Source: Pyrinomonadaceae bacterium
GTDB taxonomy: Bacteria; Acidobacteriota; Blastocatellia; Pyrinomonadales; Pyrinomonadaceae
Direction: 5' to 3'
Assembly (NCBI GenBank): GCA_028284415.1
Contig: JANQRU010000004.1
Coordinates: 372,001-436,000 of the forward strand
Length of the DNA: 64,000 nucleotides
Numbering within the stretch: the first letter of the stretch is position 1; every line of letters starts with the position of its first letter. Made by a program: the position numbers and the translations under genes. Below are positions 7,888 to 17,402 of the stretch, one piece after another. The notes under the pieces are model-generated. The model searched no databases, had not been told where the DNA came from, and saw nothing but the letters and a program-made list of their open reading frames with translations.

Positions 7888-9795
7888 TTATTCCTCTAGA
7901 TCTTTTTCCGCCTGATCCATCATTTTGTTCATCCGGCGGTACAAGGCTTCGTATGTTTTTTCCTTTGAAACATCGATCCCAACCTCTTTAAAAAGATGCC
8001 ATGTCAAATCCATTTCGCTTCTTCCTAAGACTTTCCACATCGCTTTTTTGGCATTTTCATCCCCATTTTGAATCCCTTCAGCCAACAGACTTCCAACAGC
8101 GATTGCCGGAGACCATAGTTGCCCCTCATAAGTCCAAAAACCTATGCGATTCTGAATCCAATCGGTCGCATAAACTTCTTCAATCGTTATATCTTTGTTT
8201 CCATAAAATTCGCGTAGCAATGCAAGGTGAAGTTTTGAAATTCTCTCTCCATCTACCGTTTCGCCTTTTTTTATAAGTTCTTGAATTTGATCGTCGAGTG
8301 CTAAGTAAATCGCATTGTGAAAAAAATGATTCCAAATCAAATTTAGATTATGAAGAGTAAAGTACAACCGCTCTTGCTTCGATTTCGCATTTCGAATCAT
8401 ATATTCATCATGAAGAATTCTACCGACATATCCCATTGCATTGGCATAAATTCCGGGATCGTCACGAGTTTCGGGAAAACGATTCTTAGGCATACTCGTA
8501 AATGCAACAGTTAAAGCTGCTGTTCCTGCTATTCTGCCCGAACTCGGATTATTCCCCCAAAACGACATGATTGTGTATGAGGCATAACTTCCGGAGATAG
8601 CTGGATAAACACCATACATGCCTCTCTTGTTTTCGGTTCGAGCTAGATGTATCCATTTTCTATTGAGCCTATCCAAAAGGATTTTCTGATAATCTTCGCC
8701 CATCGGCTCAAATGCCTTTACAGCTACATTCATAGATTCATCAATGTTGAATTCCTTTTGAAATGAGGTCATTGGTGCATAAACATCCGGATAATAAAAC
8801 TTATCTAGTTTGAGAAGCTTTTTTTTCAGGCGAACAAATCTTTGTAAAGTTGCTTTATTTTTCCTTGCCGAAGCAATTGTAGTTTTATAGCTTCCGAGCG
8901 GCATTCCGTCTCTCAGATACCAAAGTGCATCAATTCCATCATTGAAATTACGTTTTTTTGCAAGGTCTAATGAATGGGCAATTCGTCGTGAGTAAAGCAA
9001 TCCAAAAACATTTTGCCAGTGTGATAACCGCCCAAAGTAGGCTCTACCGGCAGAATTCCTCTGCTGTGTTGAATCTGAAAGCATTAATCCAAAAAAGTTA
9101 GAATCATTAACCTTTATCGATTTTCCATCTTTATTTTGGATTGTCTGCCAGCCAAGATCACTGCTGATAAGAGAATTATAGAAATCTGAGGTGTTGCGTG
9201 AAAAACTTGCCCCCATCTCTTCTAAAACCTTTTGCACATCATCACTTGCAGAGTATTCAAGCTCAAAGAAAATTCGATTTACCCGCCGGGCGTGTCTTTG
9301 AAGACGCGGCTCTTGTGAAAGCCATTTTTGGAAACGGACACGACCAATTGCCTTTATTCGGCTTCGCAAAAATACTATAGCCCCTTCAATTTCTGCTTCA
9401 AGTTTCAAACCCGTTTCATATTTTTGACCAGCATCCAAATCTTTGGTGTTAATATTTCTTCGTAAAGCTCCGTATATATACATTCTTGCCCCGCGACTGC
9501 GTAGTTTATGAATTGCGTCTAGAGCATCTGCTAAATCTTTAGCACTGCGAGTCATCGTTTCTTTAAATGAGTGGATTCTCTTGATTTCATTTTCAATAGC
9601 TGTCTTATCTTTTTCCCAGGCGGTATCATTCGGATAGAGTTCGGATAAGTCCCAAACATATTTGTTAATATCTTTCTCAAATTCGATTTTGTTTGAATTA
9701 TTTGAGATATTTTGCGGACTCTGAGTGAAGGAATTAGTAAAACTAAAAGCAATAAAAATAATACAAAAAAGAGTTAATAAAAAAGTTTTTCTCAT
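7888..9795 (-). CDS. Exported oligoendopeptidase F homologue without HExxH
   Basis: The start is set at the Met of MRKTFLLTLFCIIFIAF, a clear signal peptide; the frame is open 16 codons further upstream. The body follows M3B oligoendopeptidase F from beginning to end: WDLSELYPNDTAWEKD at the N-terminus, helical repeats, and LKKKLLKLDKFYYPDVYAP in the middle. Where the family has HELGHAxH, this protein has GTAALTVAFT (about residue 424), and the downstream Glu ligand region is also changed. No HExxH occurs anywhere. It is probably a non-catalytic, exported pseudopeptidase, whereas normal PepF is cytoplasmic. The gene is intact and well conserved elsewhere, which argues against simple decay. 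Confidence 0.75.
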   Translation of the reverse strand: MRKTFLLTLFCIIFIAFSFTNSFTQSPQNISNNSNKIEFEKDINKYVWDLSELYPNDTAWEKDKTAIENEIKRIHSFKETMTRSAKDLADALDAIHKLRSRGARMYIYGALRRNINTKDLDAGQKYETGLKLEAEIEGAIVFLRSRIKAIGRVRFQKWLSQEPRLQRHARRVNRIFFELEYSASDDVQKVLEEMGASFSRNTSDFYNSLISSDLGWQTIQNKDGKSIKVNDSNFFGLMLSDSTQQRNSAGRAYFGRLSHWQNVFGLLYSRRIAHSLDLAKKRNFNDGIDALWYLRDGMPLGSYKTTIASARKNKATLQRFVRLKKKLLKLDKFYYPDVYAPMTSFQKEFNIDESMNVAVKAFEPMGEDYQKILLDRLNRKWIHLARTENKRGMYGVYPAISGSYASYTIMSFWGNNPSSGRIAGTAALTVAFTSMPKNRFPETRDDPGIYANAMGYVGRILHDEYMIRNAKSKQERLYFTLHNLNLIWNHFFHNAIYLALDDQIQELIKKGETVDGERISKLHLALLREFYGNKDITIEEVYATDWIQNRIGFWTYEGQLWSPAIAVGSLLAEGIQNGDENAKKAMWKVLGRSEMDLTWHLFKEVGIDVSKEKTYEALYRRMNKMMDQAEKDLEE

Positions 9796-9835
9796 ACTAT
9801 GGAGAAACCTAGCATAGAAAAGATATGTATCTACA

Positions 9836-9868
9836 AAAATCAATATCAGAAGTACACTTCTGATATTG
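9836..9868 (-). terminator. Terminator of the AraC-type regulator gene
   Basis: Bases 9841-9853 and 9856-9868 form a perfect 13-base inverted repeat (CAATATCAGAAGT and its complement). On the minus strand it is followed by ATTTTTGT, and it lies 26 bases beyond the stop of the gene at 9895. Confidence 0.8.
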
Positions 9869-9894
9869 AAAGTTCCTGATTTGATAAGTTTTTA

Positions 9895-10947
9895 CTAATT
9901 TCCAGCGTGGTGTTTTTTATATTCGGTAGGTGTCATTGCTGTCTGTTTTTTAAAGGTTGTATTAAATGCCGAGAGAGTCCCATAACCACATTCAAAAGCA
10001 ATTGCAACAATTTTTTTATCAAAGTTACTTTTGTCTTTTAGCATCCTTTGGGCTTCCTTTAAACGATACGAATTTACATATTCTGTAAAACTCATTTTGA
10101 ACCTTCGATTTATTACTTCTGAGATGGTGTTTTTAGGTATCTGTATAGTTTTTGCTAACTTTGGAAGTGTTAAATGAGAATCCCGAAAACCCTGCTTATT
10201 TTTTACAAATTTCTCAATTTCTATCGCATAGCTTTCTATTTGTTTGGCAGTGAGCTTTGAGTTTTTATATCTCGCGTCTTTAATCTCTCCCTTAAAGAAC
10301 ATTTTGTGTTGAATAAGAATAAAAAAAGAAATCGGGTAAATCACAAAAGAAAAGGCAAGAGGTGCAGTAATATAAGAAACCATTCCGAAGAGGAAATTAG
10401 CAGAATATGCTGCCCAAACGATATTTATTCCAATCACAAGTAGAAAAAGCCAAGCTTTTTCATTTTTTGCCAATCTTCTGCTTTCACTAAAAAGATTCTT
10501 GAAAAGCAAATAATAAATGAAAGGAAAGTAGATACCAAAATAGTATAGAGAGAAAAAATAACCACCAAAATTTCCAAGCCAAAATGTATCGTTCAAAAAA
10601 AGTGAAAAGGCTACGACTAACAAAGCAGGTAAGAAATGAAACCAATAATATCTTTTAAAAACAAAATCTTTTTCGACAAAACTTTTTACATAAAGAAATA
10701 AAAGAGGAGCGATAGCTATATGAGCGGAATAACCTATATTTTCAATAAATTGAGGCAAGGAATCGTTTGAAAAGTAATAACCAACAGATTTTGCCATTCG
10801 AATGGATAAGGCAAAAAGAATAAGCCCCAAAAACCTTCTGTTAATTTCTGTTCTTTTGGAGGTTGATAAAAAATAAAAGCTAAAAAAGCCACTTTGAACC
10901 GCTCCTAAACTACTAGAAATTAAAATAAATTCCATTGGAATATTCAT
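9895..10947 (-). CDS. Membrane-bound AraC-family regulator
   Basis: The first 230 residues contain about seven hydrophobic segments and form a membrane sensor region. The C-terminus (about residues 245-350) is an AraC-type pair of helix-turn-helix motifs, with LTLPKLAKTIQIPKNTISEV for the first and IVAIAFECGYGTLSAFNTTF for the second, ending with the usual TPTEYKK. The architecture, with a membrane N-terminus and AraC output, matches that of the second regulator at 51433. The ligand is unknown. It has its own terminator and lies between the PepF-like gene and a PqqD-Tat-Cys-rich gene; either could be a target. Confidence 0.85.
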   Translation of the reverse strand: MNIPMEFILISSSLGAVQSGFFSFYFLSTSKRTEINRRFLGLILFALSIRMAKSVGYYFSNDSLPQFIENIGYSAHIAIAPLLFLYVKSFVEKDFVFKRYYWFHFLPALLVVAFSLFLNDTFWLGNFGGYFFSLYYFGIYFPFIYYLLFKNLFSESRRLAKNEKAWLFLLVIGINIVWAAYSANFLFGMVSYITAPLAFSFVIYPISFFILIQHKMFFKGEIKDARYKNSKLTAKQIESYAIEIEKFVKNKQGFRDSHLTLPKLAKTIQIPKNTISEVINRRFKMSFTEYVNSYRLKEAQRMLKDKSNFDKKIVAIAFECGYGTLSAFNTTFKKQTAMTPTEYKKHHAGN

Positions 10948-10967
10948 ATCAAGAACACTTTCCCCAT

Positions 10968-11008
10968 AAATAAATTAAATCAGATATTACATTAGCAATA
11001 TCTGATTT
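10968..11008 (-). terminator. Terminator of the first PqqD-Tat-Cys-rich gene
   Basis: Bases 10977-10988 (AAATCAGATATT) pair perfectly with 10997-11008. On the minus strand the stem is followed by AATTTATTTAT. It lies 38 bases after the stop at 11047, so that gene is the last of its transcript and probably monocistronic. Confidence 0.7.
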
Positions 11009-11046
11009 AGAAACTAAATAATGTTTTAATCTATATAAAATACAAA

Positions 11047-11676
11047 CTAACTACAGGTGCATTCTGTTTCTGCTGGTGCACAAAAACTAAAACCAGCAGT
11101 GTTGGCAGCTGTTCCGCTACAACAAAATGTCAATGCAGCATTAGAACAATTAGTCGGTGTTGAATTACAAAAAAGAAAAGTCCCTGCAGCATTAGAGCTA
11201 GTTGAAGTTGACGAACAACAAGTTGAATTCACGCAGTTATTGGAAAGACATTGTCCTGATGTCCCACAAGCATCACCAATTGCTCCGCCGGACTGTGACA
11301 AAGCAGCTTCAGGAGCAATAATAGATGAAACTATTGGTAAAGCCACCATTGAAGCAAATCCGATTTTCTTAATAACCTCTCGTCTTGAAAAGTTTGAGAT
11401 TTGTCTCTCAATTTCGGTATTAAACTCTAGAAGTCTTTCTTTATAAAGTTGGTTTATTGCTAACCAAATTAGCTCCTCACTAATTTTTGCTTTCATTTGA
11501 TTACTAAATTGGTCATTTATTTCTGTGACACTTAGTTTGCCATCACATAATTGCCAAACTAAAGCTGAGGTTTTATTTAGACAGTATGCTTGATTAGTTT
11601 TTAAATTGTAAATAAGTAGTTCCTCTTTGATGTTTTGAACAACAATGTCCCTTTTTATTGCATTTGGTTTTGACAT
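11047..11676 (-). CDS. PqqD-domain, Tat-signal, Cys-rich exported protein (copy 1)
   Basis: The start at 11676 is chosen because TAGGAGAAAGT precedes its ATG; the frame is open further upstream. Of 209 residues, 8-90 match the PqqD/RiPP-recognition fold (IVVQNIKEELLIYNLKTNQA, then LNKTSALVWQLCDGK). Residues 97-102 (SRREVI) followed by KKIGFASMVALPIVSSII form a twin-arginine-type signal, and a signal-peptidase-like site lies near AAL-SQS at 124-129. The remaining 80 residues hold 12 cysteines, beginning with C-x5-C-x4-C-x4-CC, a spacing also seen in small disulfide-rich domains. Paralogues lie at 19160 and 39983. It may be a precursor of an exported disulfide-rich peptide. No modifying enzyme is encoded nearby. 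The function is unknown. Confidence 0.8.
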   Translation of the reverse strand: MSKPNAIKRDIVVQNIKEELLIYNLKTNQAYCLNKTSALVWQLCDGKLSVTEINDQFSNQMKAKISEELIWLAINQLYKERLLEFNTEIERQISNFSRREVIKKIGFASMVALPIVSSIIAPEAALSQSGGAIGDACGTSGQCLSNNCVNSTCCSSTSTSSNAAGTFLFCNSTPTNCSNAALTFCCSGTAANTAGFSFCAPAETECTCS

Positions 11677-12132
11677 ACTTTCTCCTAACAAATTAAGTAT
11701 GAGCGTATTTTTTGTGGACATAGAGACTTTCAAGAAAAGTTCACTATTTACACTCAAGTTTGTTTTATTATCGAAGCAAAATGAGTTCCTAAAAATAGTG
11801 AAAACGAATCAATAAACCATCTAAATACTTATATTCAAAGACTTAAAAAAGCTTTTGTTATAACAATGTTAGAAAAAGGTTAGAAACTAAGTGAAAATCA
11901 AGCAAACTTTTTAATACTTTTTTGCGGGAAAGTTATTTGTTATTTATATTATTGAAGATTTTTCCAAAATTCTATTAATTAAGTCTTTCTATAAAGTCAT
12001 TATCTTTCATAAATAACTTTATCCAAGACTCTATTTTAAGTTGACTTAATTTGCTAGTTAAAGAACTTTTAGAATTTATGAAATTTAAGCTTAGTTGCTT
12101 TTTTTATTTAATTTCTTTGAAAGCAACCATTC
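11677..12132. other. Gene-free region upstream of the first PqqD-Tat-Cys-rich gene
   Basis: This is about 456 bases of very AT-rich sequence with no plausible gene, no long hairpin and no recognised RNA. The word TTGCTAGTTA at 12051-12060 resembles the TACTAGCAA word seen at 5111-5120 and 25124-25133. The promoter of the gene at 11676 should lie here, but I cannot place it. Confidence 0.4.
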
Positions 12133-12942
12133 CTAAAAGCCTTTTTCTGTGTAAGCTTCGCCGTAAACAAAGTGACGGTTTCCCTTGTATTCTGTGTATT
12201 TTGCCTTGGGGTTAATTTCTTTAACAGCTTTTACTATTTCCCTTGAATCGTTTATTGGAACTTGATTATCTTTTTCCCCATGAAAAATCCAAGTGGGTGT
12301 TTTTCCAACTGCTTTTGCAAAACTTTTATATAGATTAGAAGATTCATAAAGCGGTAACATATTTGGGTGCATTGCATCTTTTAACATAGGAGGCATTTTC
12401 ATCGGAACTTTCAAAAATGCAGGAACTATATGCCCACCAATAGGAACAATAGCAGCGAATTTTTTGGGATATTTTGCCGCCAGATACCAAGTTCCATAAC
12501 CTCCCATCGAAAATCCTGTCAGGTAAATTCTTTTTGAGTCGCCATTAAATTCCTCGATTGTTTTTTCAAGTGCTTTTATAGCTTGATCGGCATTCTCGCC
12601 AATCCAAAAGTTATTTTCAGGGCACTGCGGAAACACGCCGATAAACGATGAAAACTCTTTATTTCCGAGTCTTGAGCCAATGCGTATTACTTGTGGCAAA
12701 CCGGATTCGATCTGGATCTCATTTTCTTTTCCGCGTTCATTACTTCCATGCCAATATAAAATGATTGGATATTTCTTTTCCGGATTATAGTCTTGTGGAA
12801 TATATACCCGATAGTTATAAGTTTTTTTATTTAAGATGATGCTACGTTTAAGAAACTCACCTTCTCTTGAGTCGGCAAAAGTTTCAATTATTAACAAACT
12901 AGATACTATTAATAGAAAAATCCCTTTAGCTTTTAATTTCAT
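12133..12942 (-). CDS. Exported alpha/beta-hydrolase esterase
   Basis: A signal peptide (MKLKAKGIFLLIVSSLLIIE) leads into an alpha/beta hydrolase of the feruloyl esterase/phospholipase-carboxylesterase kind. The nucleophile elbow is LTGFSMGGYG (Ser145), the likely Asp is in HGEKDNQVP (about 225) and the likely His in GNRHFVYG (about 257); the oxyanion region is YWHGSNERG. It acts outside the cytoplasm on an ester substrate I cannot name. It is the last gene of a long minus-strand run of exported proteins starting at 22652, 51 bases after the TPR gene. Confidence 0.8.
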   Translation of the reverse strand: MKLKAKGIFLLIVSSLLIIETFADSREGEFLKRSIILNKKTYNYRVYIPQDYNPEKKYPIILYWHGSNERGKENEIQIESGLPQVIRIGSRLGNKEFSSFIGVFPQCPENNFWIGENADQAIKALEKTIEEFNGDSKRIYLTGFSMGGYGTWYLAAKYPKKFAAIVPIGGHIVPAFLKVPMKMPPMLKDAMHPNMLPLYESSNLYKSFAKAVGKTPTWIFHGEKDNQVPINDSREIVKAVKEINPKAKYTEYKGNRHFVYGEAYTEKGF

Positions 12943-12993
12943 ATACTATTTTAAAGTTTGATTTATTTGCCTATGAACCAATTTTTGTCGTTC

Positions 12994-14454
12994 TTACTTT
13001 TCTAGTTCTTCCCAAATTCTCTTTTCTGTTTTGCGTCTGACCAAAGCATAATCCAAATTGTTCATCTCCAATTTGGTGGAAACTTTTCCGAACCAAAGAT
13101 CGGCGTTCTTTTTATCACCCTTTAGTTTATATATTTCGCCTAGCCAATAAATATTGTATGGATTGTCCAAGTCACTGGTTTTAATGGTTTTAAGAGCCAA
13201 ATCATATTTATTGTCTTTCAACAAAATAAATGTTTTCAGGAGTTTCGAATCATTGTTAGCTGAACCATTTTCAGCCTCAAATTTTTTGAGATTATTCTTT
13301 GCTGAGACTAACTCACCATTTAAATAATTTGCATAGGCTTCGTAGTAATTTTTAAGAATGACAATTCTTTTTTTTGTTTTTTCGTTGGTTATTTTCGATT
13401 GAGAAAAATCATTAAATCTTCTATATGCCTGCAAGCCTTCGGATGGCTTTTTATTCTCAAAATGAAGTCTTACAATTCTGCTCAAACTCAGATATTGCAT
13501 AGTCAGATTTTCACGCTTTATCGAATCTTGATATTGCTCTTCCAAAACTTTGATTGCTTGATCTAGCTTTCCCTCATCAATGTAAGAAACAACCCTCGCA
13601 CGCCATTTGTGCCGATATTCATAATCGCTCAATTTCAAATCATTGAGTTTTGGCAAAATCCGACGTGCCTCTTTATGTCTATCCAAAAAGTTTAGATTTG
13701 CGGCTTTCCCAATAATTGCCCAGGGATATTTAGGGTTTATGCTCAAAACCTTGTCATACATTTTGATTGATTTTGCATACTGCCCGTTTCGCATCAACAT
13801 TTCGGCATATGTATCGTAAGGATTTGCGGCGTTCGGCAAAAGATTTATGTATTTCTGAATAATTCTCTCAGAGTTTTTGAAATCATTTGCTTTCATATAA
13901 GCGTAAGCTAAATCATTGTAAGGAAGTGCATAATTTGGGTTGAGTTTAATTGCTTTTTCGAGATGCAAGATCGCTTTTGGTAAATTATTTCCGCCGTGAT
14001 GATGATTTAGATAACCATATATGTAATTTGCCTGTTCATCTTCCGGATAAAGCTTGACCAATTGCTCAAAGAATTTATATTCATTTTCATCTTTTCCCAT
14101 CCCGTAAAAAGCATTTCTGCCTAAAATCCAGAGTTTTTCTCCTTCTGAAACTGAATCTATATGCTTAATTGCCTCGGCAATAAATTTGCGTCGAACATCA
14201 AAATTATCCCGCAACATAGCAAGCCTTACGTAAGCTAATGCAAATTTTGAGTCCAAATTGATTGCTTGTTTATAACTGATCTCCGCCTTATCAATTTGCA
14301 GTTTGTTTTCAAAATCGAAGCCTTTTTTATAAAGCTCAAGTGCTTTTTTTGAGCTTGTTGTGACAGTAATTTTCCTGTTCTCCGTTTGCCCAAAAAGGTT
14401 TATAGCAAAAGCACAAACTATAAATAAAATGAGAATTCTTAAAAACATTTTCAT
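12994..14454 (-). CDS. Exported TPR-repeat protein
   Basis: The 486-residue protein has a signal peptide (FLRILILFIVCAFAINLFGQ) and then tetratricopeptide repeats over most of its length, for example LYKKGFDFENKLQIDKAEIS, AILHLEKAIKLNPNYALPYN and SIKMYDKVLSINPKYPWAII. Such repeats form helical scaffolds for protein binding in the periplasm. The gene starts seven bases after the stop of the alkaline phosphatase gene, so the two are very likely cotranscribed and possibly translationally coupled. The partner is unknown. Confidence 0.8.
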   Translation of the reverse strand: MKMFLRILILFIVCAFAINLFGQTENRKITVTTSSKKALELYKKGFDFENKLQIDKAEISYKQAINLDSKFALAYVRLAMLRDNFDVRRKFIAEAIKHIDSVSEGEKLWILGRNAFYGMGKDENEYKFFEQLVKLYPEDEQANYIYGYLNHHHGGNNLPKAILHLEKAIKLNPNYALPYNDLAYAYMKANDFKNSERIIQKYINLLPNAANPYDTYAEMLMRNGQYAKSIKMYDKVLSINPKYPWAIIGKAANLNFLDRHKEARRILPKLNDLKLSDYEYRHKWRARVVSYIDEGKLDQAIKVLEEQYQDSIKRENLTMQYLSLSRIVRLHFENKKPSEGLQAYRRFNDFSQSKITNEKTKKRIVILKNYYEAYANYLNGELVSAKNNLKKFEAENGSANNDSKLLKTFILLKDNKYDLALKTIKTSDLDNPYNIYWLGEIYKLKGDKKNADLWFGKVSTKLEMNNLDYALVRRKTEKRIWEELEK

Positions 14455-14461
14455 GGTAATT

Positions 14462-16006
14462 TTATTTCCTTAAACGCATAGCATCAGCCATCACGTAAAA
14501 AATCCAGTTTTGCTCCATGAGCCCGTGGATCATCCAAGAATTTACACCGTCAGCGTAAATTGCAACGTCTTCACCTGCATGGGTTTCATTATCTTTTGGA
14601 ATAGCAGCTTCTTGTTTGTAGTTAGGTTTTGTTACATCTTCTTGGGTTAATTGTTTTCTTTCTTCTACAAATCCAGGACCATTGGCATATCCCAGTGTTG
14701 TAAAGGGTTTTCCATTTTTATCAACAGTTGCTTTTTCGTTTGGCTTTCCATCCGAATTTAATTGTCTGACAAGACCTAAAATATTGTTTCCGCGAGCAGG
14801 ATAGCCAGCCATTGTGAAAACATGGCTATGATCAGCAGTCACAATAATCAAGGTATCTTTTAGATTAACTTTATTTTTTGCCGCCCGAACAGCATTAGAA
14901 AGTTCAATGGTCTCGGTTAATGCTCCGTAAGCATTTGCTCCATGATGAGCGTGATCTATTCTCCCGCTTTCAACCATCAAAAAGTATCCTTTTTTATTTT
15001 TTGACAAAATATCAATTGCCTTTGAAGTCATTGCAGAAAGAGAAGGCTCGCCCGCTTTGTCATTGGAACGCCGGGTCTCTAATTGCAAATGTGAAGGTTG
15101 AAAAAGCCCTAAAATATGGTCGGTATTTTTAACATCAATTGCGTCAAACTGCTTTTTGTTCCAAACGTAAGAAGAATTTTTGTACTTAGCTTTCCATTCT
15201 TCGGTTAAATTTCTTCCATCAAGTCTTCGACCTTTTTGGTCAGGATACTCTACATCCTGCATATCTTTTGGGATGAAATTCCTACGACCGCCCCCCATTG
15301 CTACTTCTAAGCCGTTGCCGTAGGAAAATTCAATAAGCTGTCGAGCGATGTCAGGATATTTTGCTTCATAAGCCCTTTTATCAGAATTAAAAATGTCCGC
15401 ATCTGATTCCCAACCCCTTTTGGGTGTGTGGGCGTAGCAAGCCGCTGGAGTTGCATGTGTGATCCTTGCGGTTGAGACAACTCCTGTCGATTTGCCTTTT
15501 TCTTCAGCCATCTCCAGAAGCGTTTTAACATGGTGTTTTTTATCTAGTTTATTTCCATCTAAAATGTTTTGGTTTACGGAAACCGCACTTCCAACAGTTT
15601 TTATACCTGTCATAATTGCAGACATTGTTGGGGCTGAATCTGATGTTTGCTGATTGACACTATAGGTTTTTGAAAAGGCAGAGAATGGAAAGTATTCAAA
15701 ACTGAGGCGATTTTCTTCTCCGCTCTCACCTCTCATTTGTCCCTCAAGAATCCTTGCGGCAGTCAAAGTTGAAACTCCCATACCATCGCCAATAAAAAGA
15801 ATTACGTTTTTGGCTTTTCGTCTTTTGAATTTCAGTTTTCTAGTTTGGTTAAGTCTGTTCCAGCCGTTTTGTTCCCACGTTTTCGGGGTTTCATTTCGCT
15901 TTACAGGAAACCTGTTTGTCTCAGATTGCGGAAATACAACTGAGACAAAAAAACAACCAGTCAAAATTACCGAAATAGTTTTAATCAAATATATTTTCAT
16001 AGTCAT
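14462..16006 (-). CDS. Alkaline phosphatase (PhoA family)
   Basis: This is an exported phosphomonoesterase. The metal site begins KNVILFIGDGMGVSTL (residues 67-82), the nucleophile is Ser124 in QTSDSAPTMSAI, and further metal ligands are in VTADHSH and ETHAGEDVAIYADG. The length (514 aa) fits the bacterial PhoA family. The N-terminus is a signal peptide; LTGC inside it resembles a lipobox, but the hydrophobic stretch continues beyond it, so lipidation is doubtful. It probably releases phosphate from organic esters outside the cytoplasmic membrane. It lies inside the long run of exported proteins and shares a junction of seven bases with the TPR gene. Confidence 0.9.
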   Translation of the reverse strand: MTMKIYLIKTISVILTGCFFVSVVFPQSETNRFPVKRNETPKTWEQNGWNRLNQTRKLKFKRRKAKNVILFIGDGMGVSTLTAARILEGQMRGESGEENRLSFEYFPFSAFSKTYSVNQQTSDSAPTMSAIMTGIKTVGSAVSVNQNILDGNKLDKKHHVKTLLEMAEEKGKSTGVVSTARITHATPAACYAHTPKRGWESDADIFNSDKRAYEAKYPDIARQLIEFSYGNGLEVAMGGGRRNFIPKDMQDVEYPDQKGRRLDGRNLTEEWKAKYKNSSYVWNKKQFDAIDVKNTDHILGLFQPSHLQLETRRSNDKAGEPSLSAMTSKAIDILSKNKKGYFLMVESGRIDHAHHGANAYGALTETIELSNAVRAAKNKVNLKDTLIIVTADHSHVFTMAGYPARGNNILGLVRQLNSDGKPNEKATVDKNGKPFTTLGYANGPGFVEERKQLTQEDVTKPNYKQEAAIPKDNETHAGEDVAIYADGVNSWMIHGLMEQNWIFYVMADAMRLRK

Positions 16007-16043
16007 AAATTACTTATACCTAGTAAATTGCTTAGAAAAGGTG

Positions 16044-16649
16044 CTATTTTTCTTTTGGAAGTCTCAAATATCCATATCCGGGTGGAACTAAACCACATAA
16101 CCTCATATAAAGATTGGCTTTCGCCCGATGATTTGTAATGTGATCAAATACAGATAAGACACCAAATTTCTTCTTTAACTTGCCTCCCGTTGTAAAAAAA
16201 GACACAAACTCCTCTAGTTCGGATTTGCTCAAAGATTTAATATTTTTCCGCCCTCTCTCAAACGCCTGTCTCAAGTAAGCAATTATTTCCTTTTTAGACA
16301 TCTTGGTTACATCCAGACTTTTCGTTTTTCCAGATTTTTTCTGTAGTACAACATGCTCATACATCCAATCTATTGTGTGAGCAATGTGCCCCATTTGCTC
16401 CGCAAAGGTTTTCATTTCAGGCGTAGGTTTAAATTTGTAGTATTTACTTGGCATTGCTTCTGCTAGTTCAATCGTTAATCTTTCCTGTGAATCCCATATC
16501 GGCAGAAAATCTTTGACGAATTGAGCCGCTTCGATTTGACTTTTATTGGAACTGGTTCTCTTAGGAATGGGTTTATTGTTTTGGGCATAAAGCGTGCTAG
16601 CCATAAATGCAAACATTAACGTTATAAATATTGTGTTTGTGATCTTCAT
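16044..16649 (-). CDS. Exported DinB-like protein
   Basis: A signal peptide (ITNTIFITLMFAFMASTLYA) precedes a DinB-like four-helix bundle. Likely metal-binding histidines are in GHIAHTIDW (about residue 92) and FDHITNHRAKANLYMRL (about 178), and the ending GLVPPGYG is typical of DinB-like proteins. Members of this superfamily include metal-dependent thiol transferases and many orphans, usually cytoplasmic; an exported member is less common but occurs in this phylum as I recall. The substrate is unknown. It is cotranscribed with its neighbours by spacing and strand. Confidence 0.75.
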   Translation of the reverse strand: MKITNTIFITLMFAFMASTLYAQNNKPIPKRTSSNKSQIEAAQFVKDFLPIWDSQERLTIELAEAMPSKYYKFKPTPEMKTFAEQMGHIAHTIDWMYEHVVLQKKSGKTKSLDVTKMSKKEIIAYLRQAFERGRKNIKSLSKSELEEFVSFFTTGGKLKKKFGVLSVFDHITNHRAKANLYMRLCGLVPPGYGYLRLPKEK

Positions 16650-16748
16650 TTCTTCTCCTGATAATCAAACTTATAATAAAAATGTGGAATATTCCGATTT
16701 AAGATTTTCCAAACTGACAATTAAAAATAAAGCTTATTTTCTCACTTC

Positions 16749-17393
16749 TTAGTTCTGTTTTTGCCAATTAAAACCAGCTTTATCTTTTTCATTCACCAAT
16801 TGCCATTCACCATTTCTTTTTGTTTGGAAAATATCGTGTAAGCCATTCTTACCTTTGGCGGTCCAAATTTGTCTGTATTCAACTTTTTTTCCGCCTTTCG
16901 GAGCAACTGAACCGTCTTTGAATTTTTTACCTGCCGGATAAAATAGTGTGAAATAATGAATCAATTTTCCTTTACCGGTGATTTCGAAATAAGCTTCTGC
17001 AGGAGTTCCAACATTTGCTGTAGAAGTAAAGGCACTTAGTTCAATAATCTTTCTTTTCTTCGGATGCCAAACAATAATACCTTCGTGTTCGATAGTGCCT
17101 CCGGGATTGTAGCCAACGTACTTTATGTAACTTTTATTTGCTCCCCATTCAAATGTCATCTTTACCTGTCCTTGTGGTATTTCAAGATGCCAATTGCCAA
17201 TCAACCATTCAATATCTAAGTATGGTGTGTTACCCCTGGTTTGATTTTGTGCGATTAGGTTAATTGTAGAAAAAGAACACAGAAATAAAATAAAGGCTTT
17301 TTTTATCAAAAAATGTCTTGAATGTTTTTTTATAAACGTTTTTGTAGTAATCATCGGAATTCTCTTACTTGTCATATTTTGAAAATGAAACAA
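16749..17393 (-). CDS. Exported lipocalin-like/DUF1579-like orphan
   Basis: After a long N-terminal region and a signal-like segment (KKAFILFLCSFSTINLIAQ) the mature part has the pattern IEWLIGNWHLEIPQGQ, FEWGANKSYIKY and IIVWHPKKRKIIEL, which resembles small exported beta-barrel proteins related to DUF1579. The gene at 20580 has a similar layout (FWHPQKQKVII) and may be a distant paralogue. The true start may be one of several Met codons between 17393 and 17290. It follows the erythromycin-esterase-like gene after nine bases. The function is unknown. Confidence 0.6.
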   Translation of the reverse strand: MFHFQNMTSKRIPMITTKTFIKKHSRHFLIKKAFILFLCSFSTINLIAQNQTRGNTPYLDIEWLIGNWHLEIPQGQVKMTFEWGANKSYIKYVGYNPGGTIEHEGIIVWHPKKRKIIELSAFTSTANVGTPAEAYFEITGKGKLIHYFTLFYPAGKKFKDGSVAPKGGKKVEYRQIWTAKGKNGLHDIFQTKRNGEWQLVNEKDKAGFNWQKQN

Positions 17394-17402
17394 GTTATTG
17401 AT

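Noticed and set aside
14462..16006. Alkaline phosphatase as lipoprotein
   Set aside because: LTGC resembles a lipobox, but the hydrophobic core continues after it to a standard signal-peptidase-like region.
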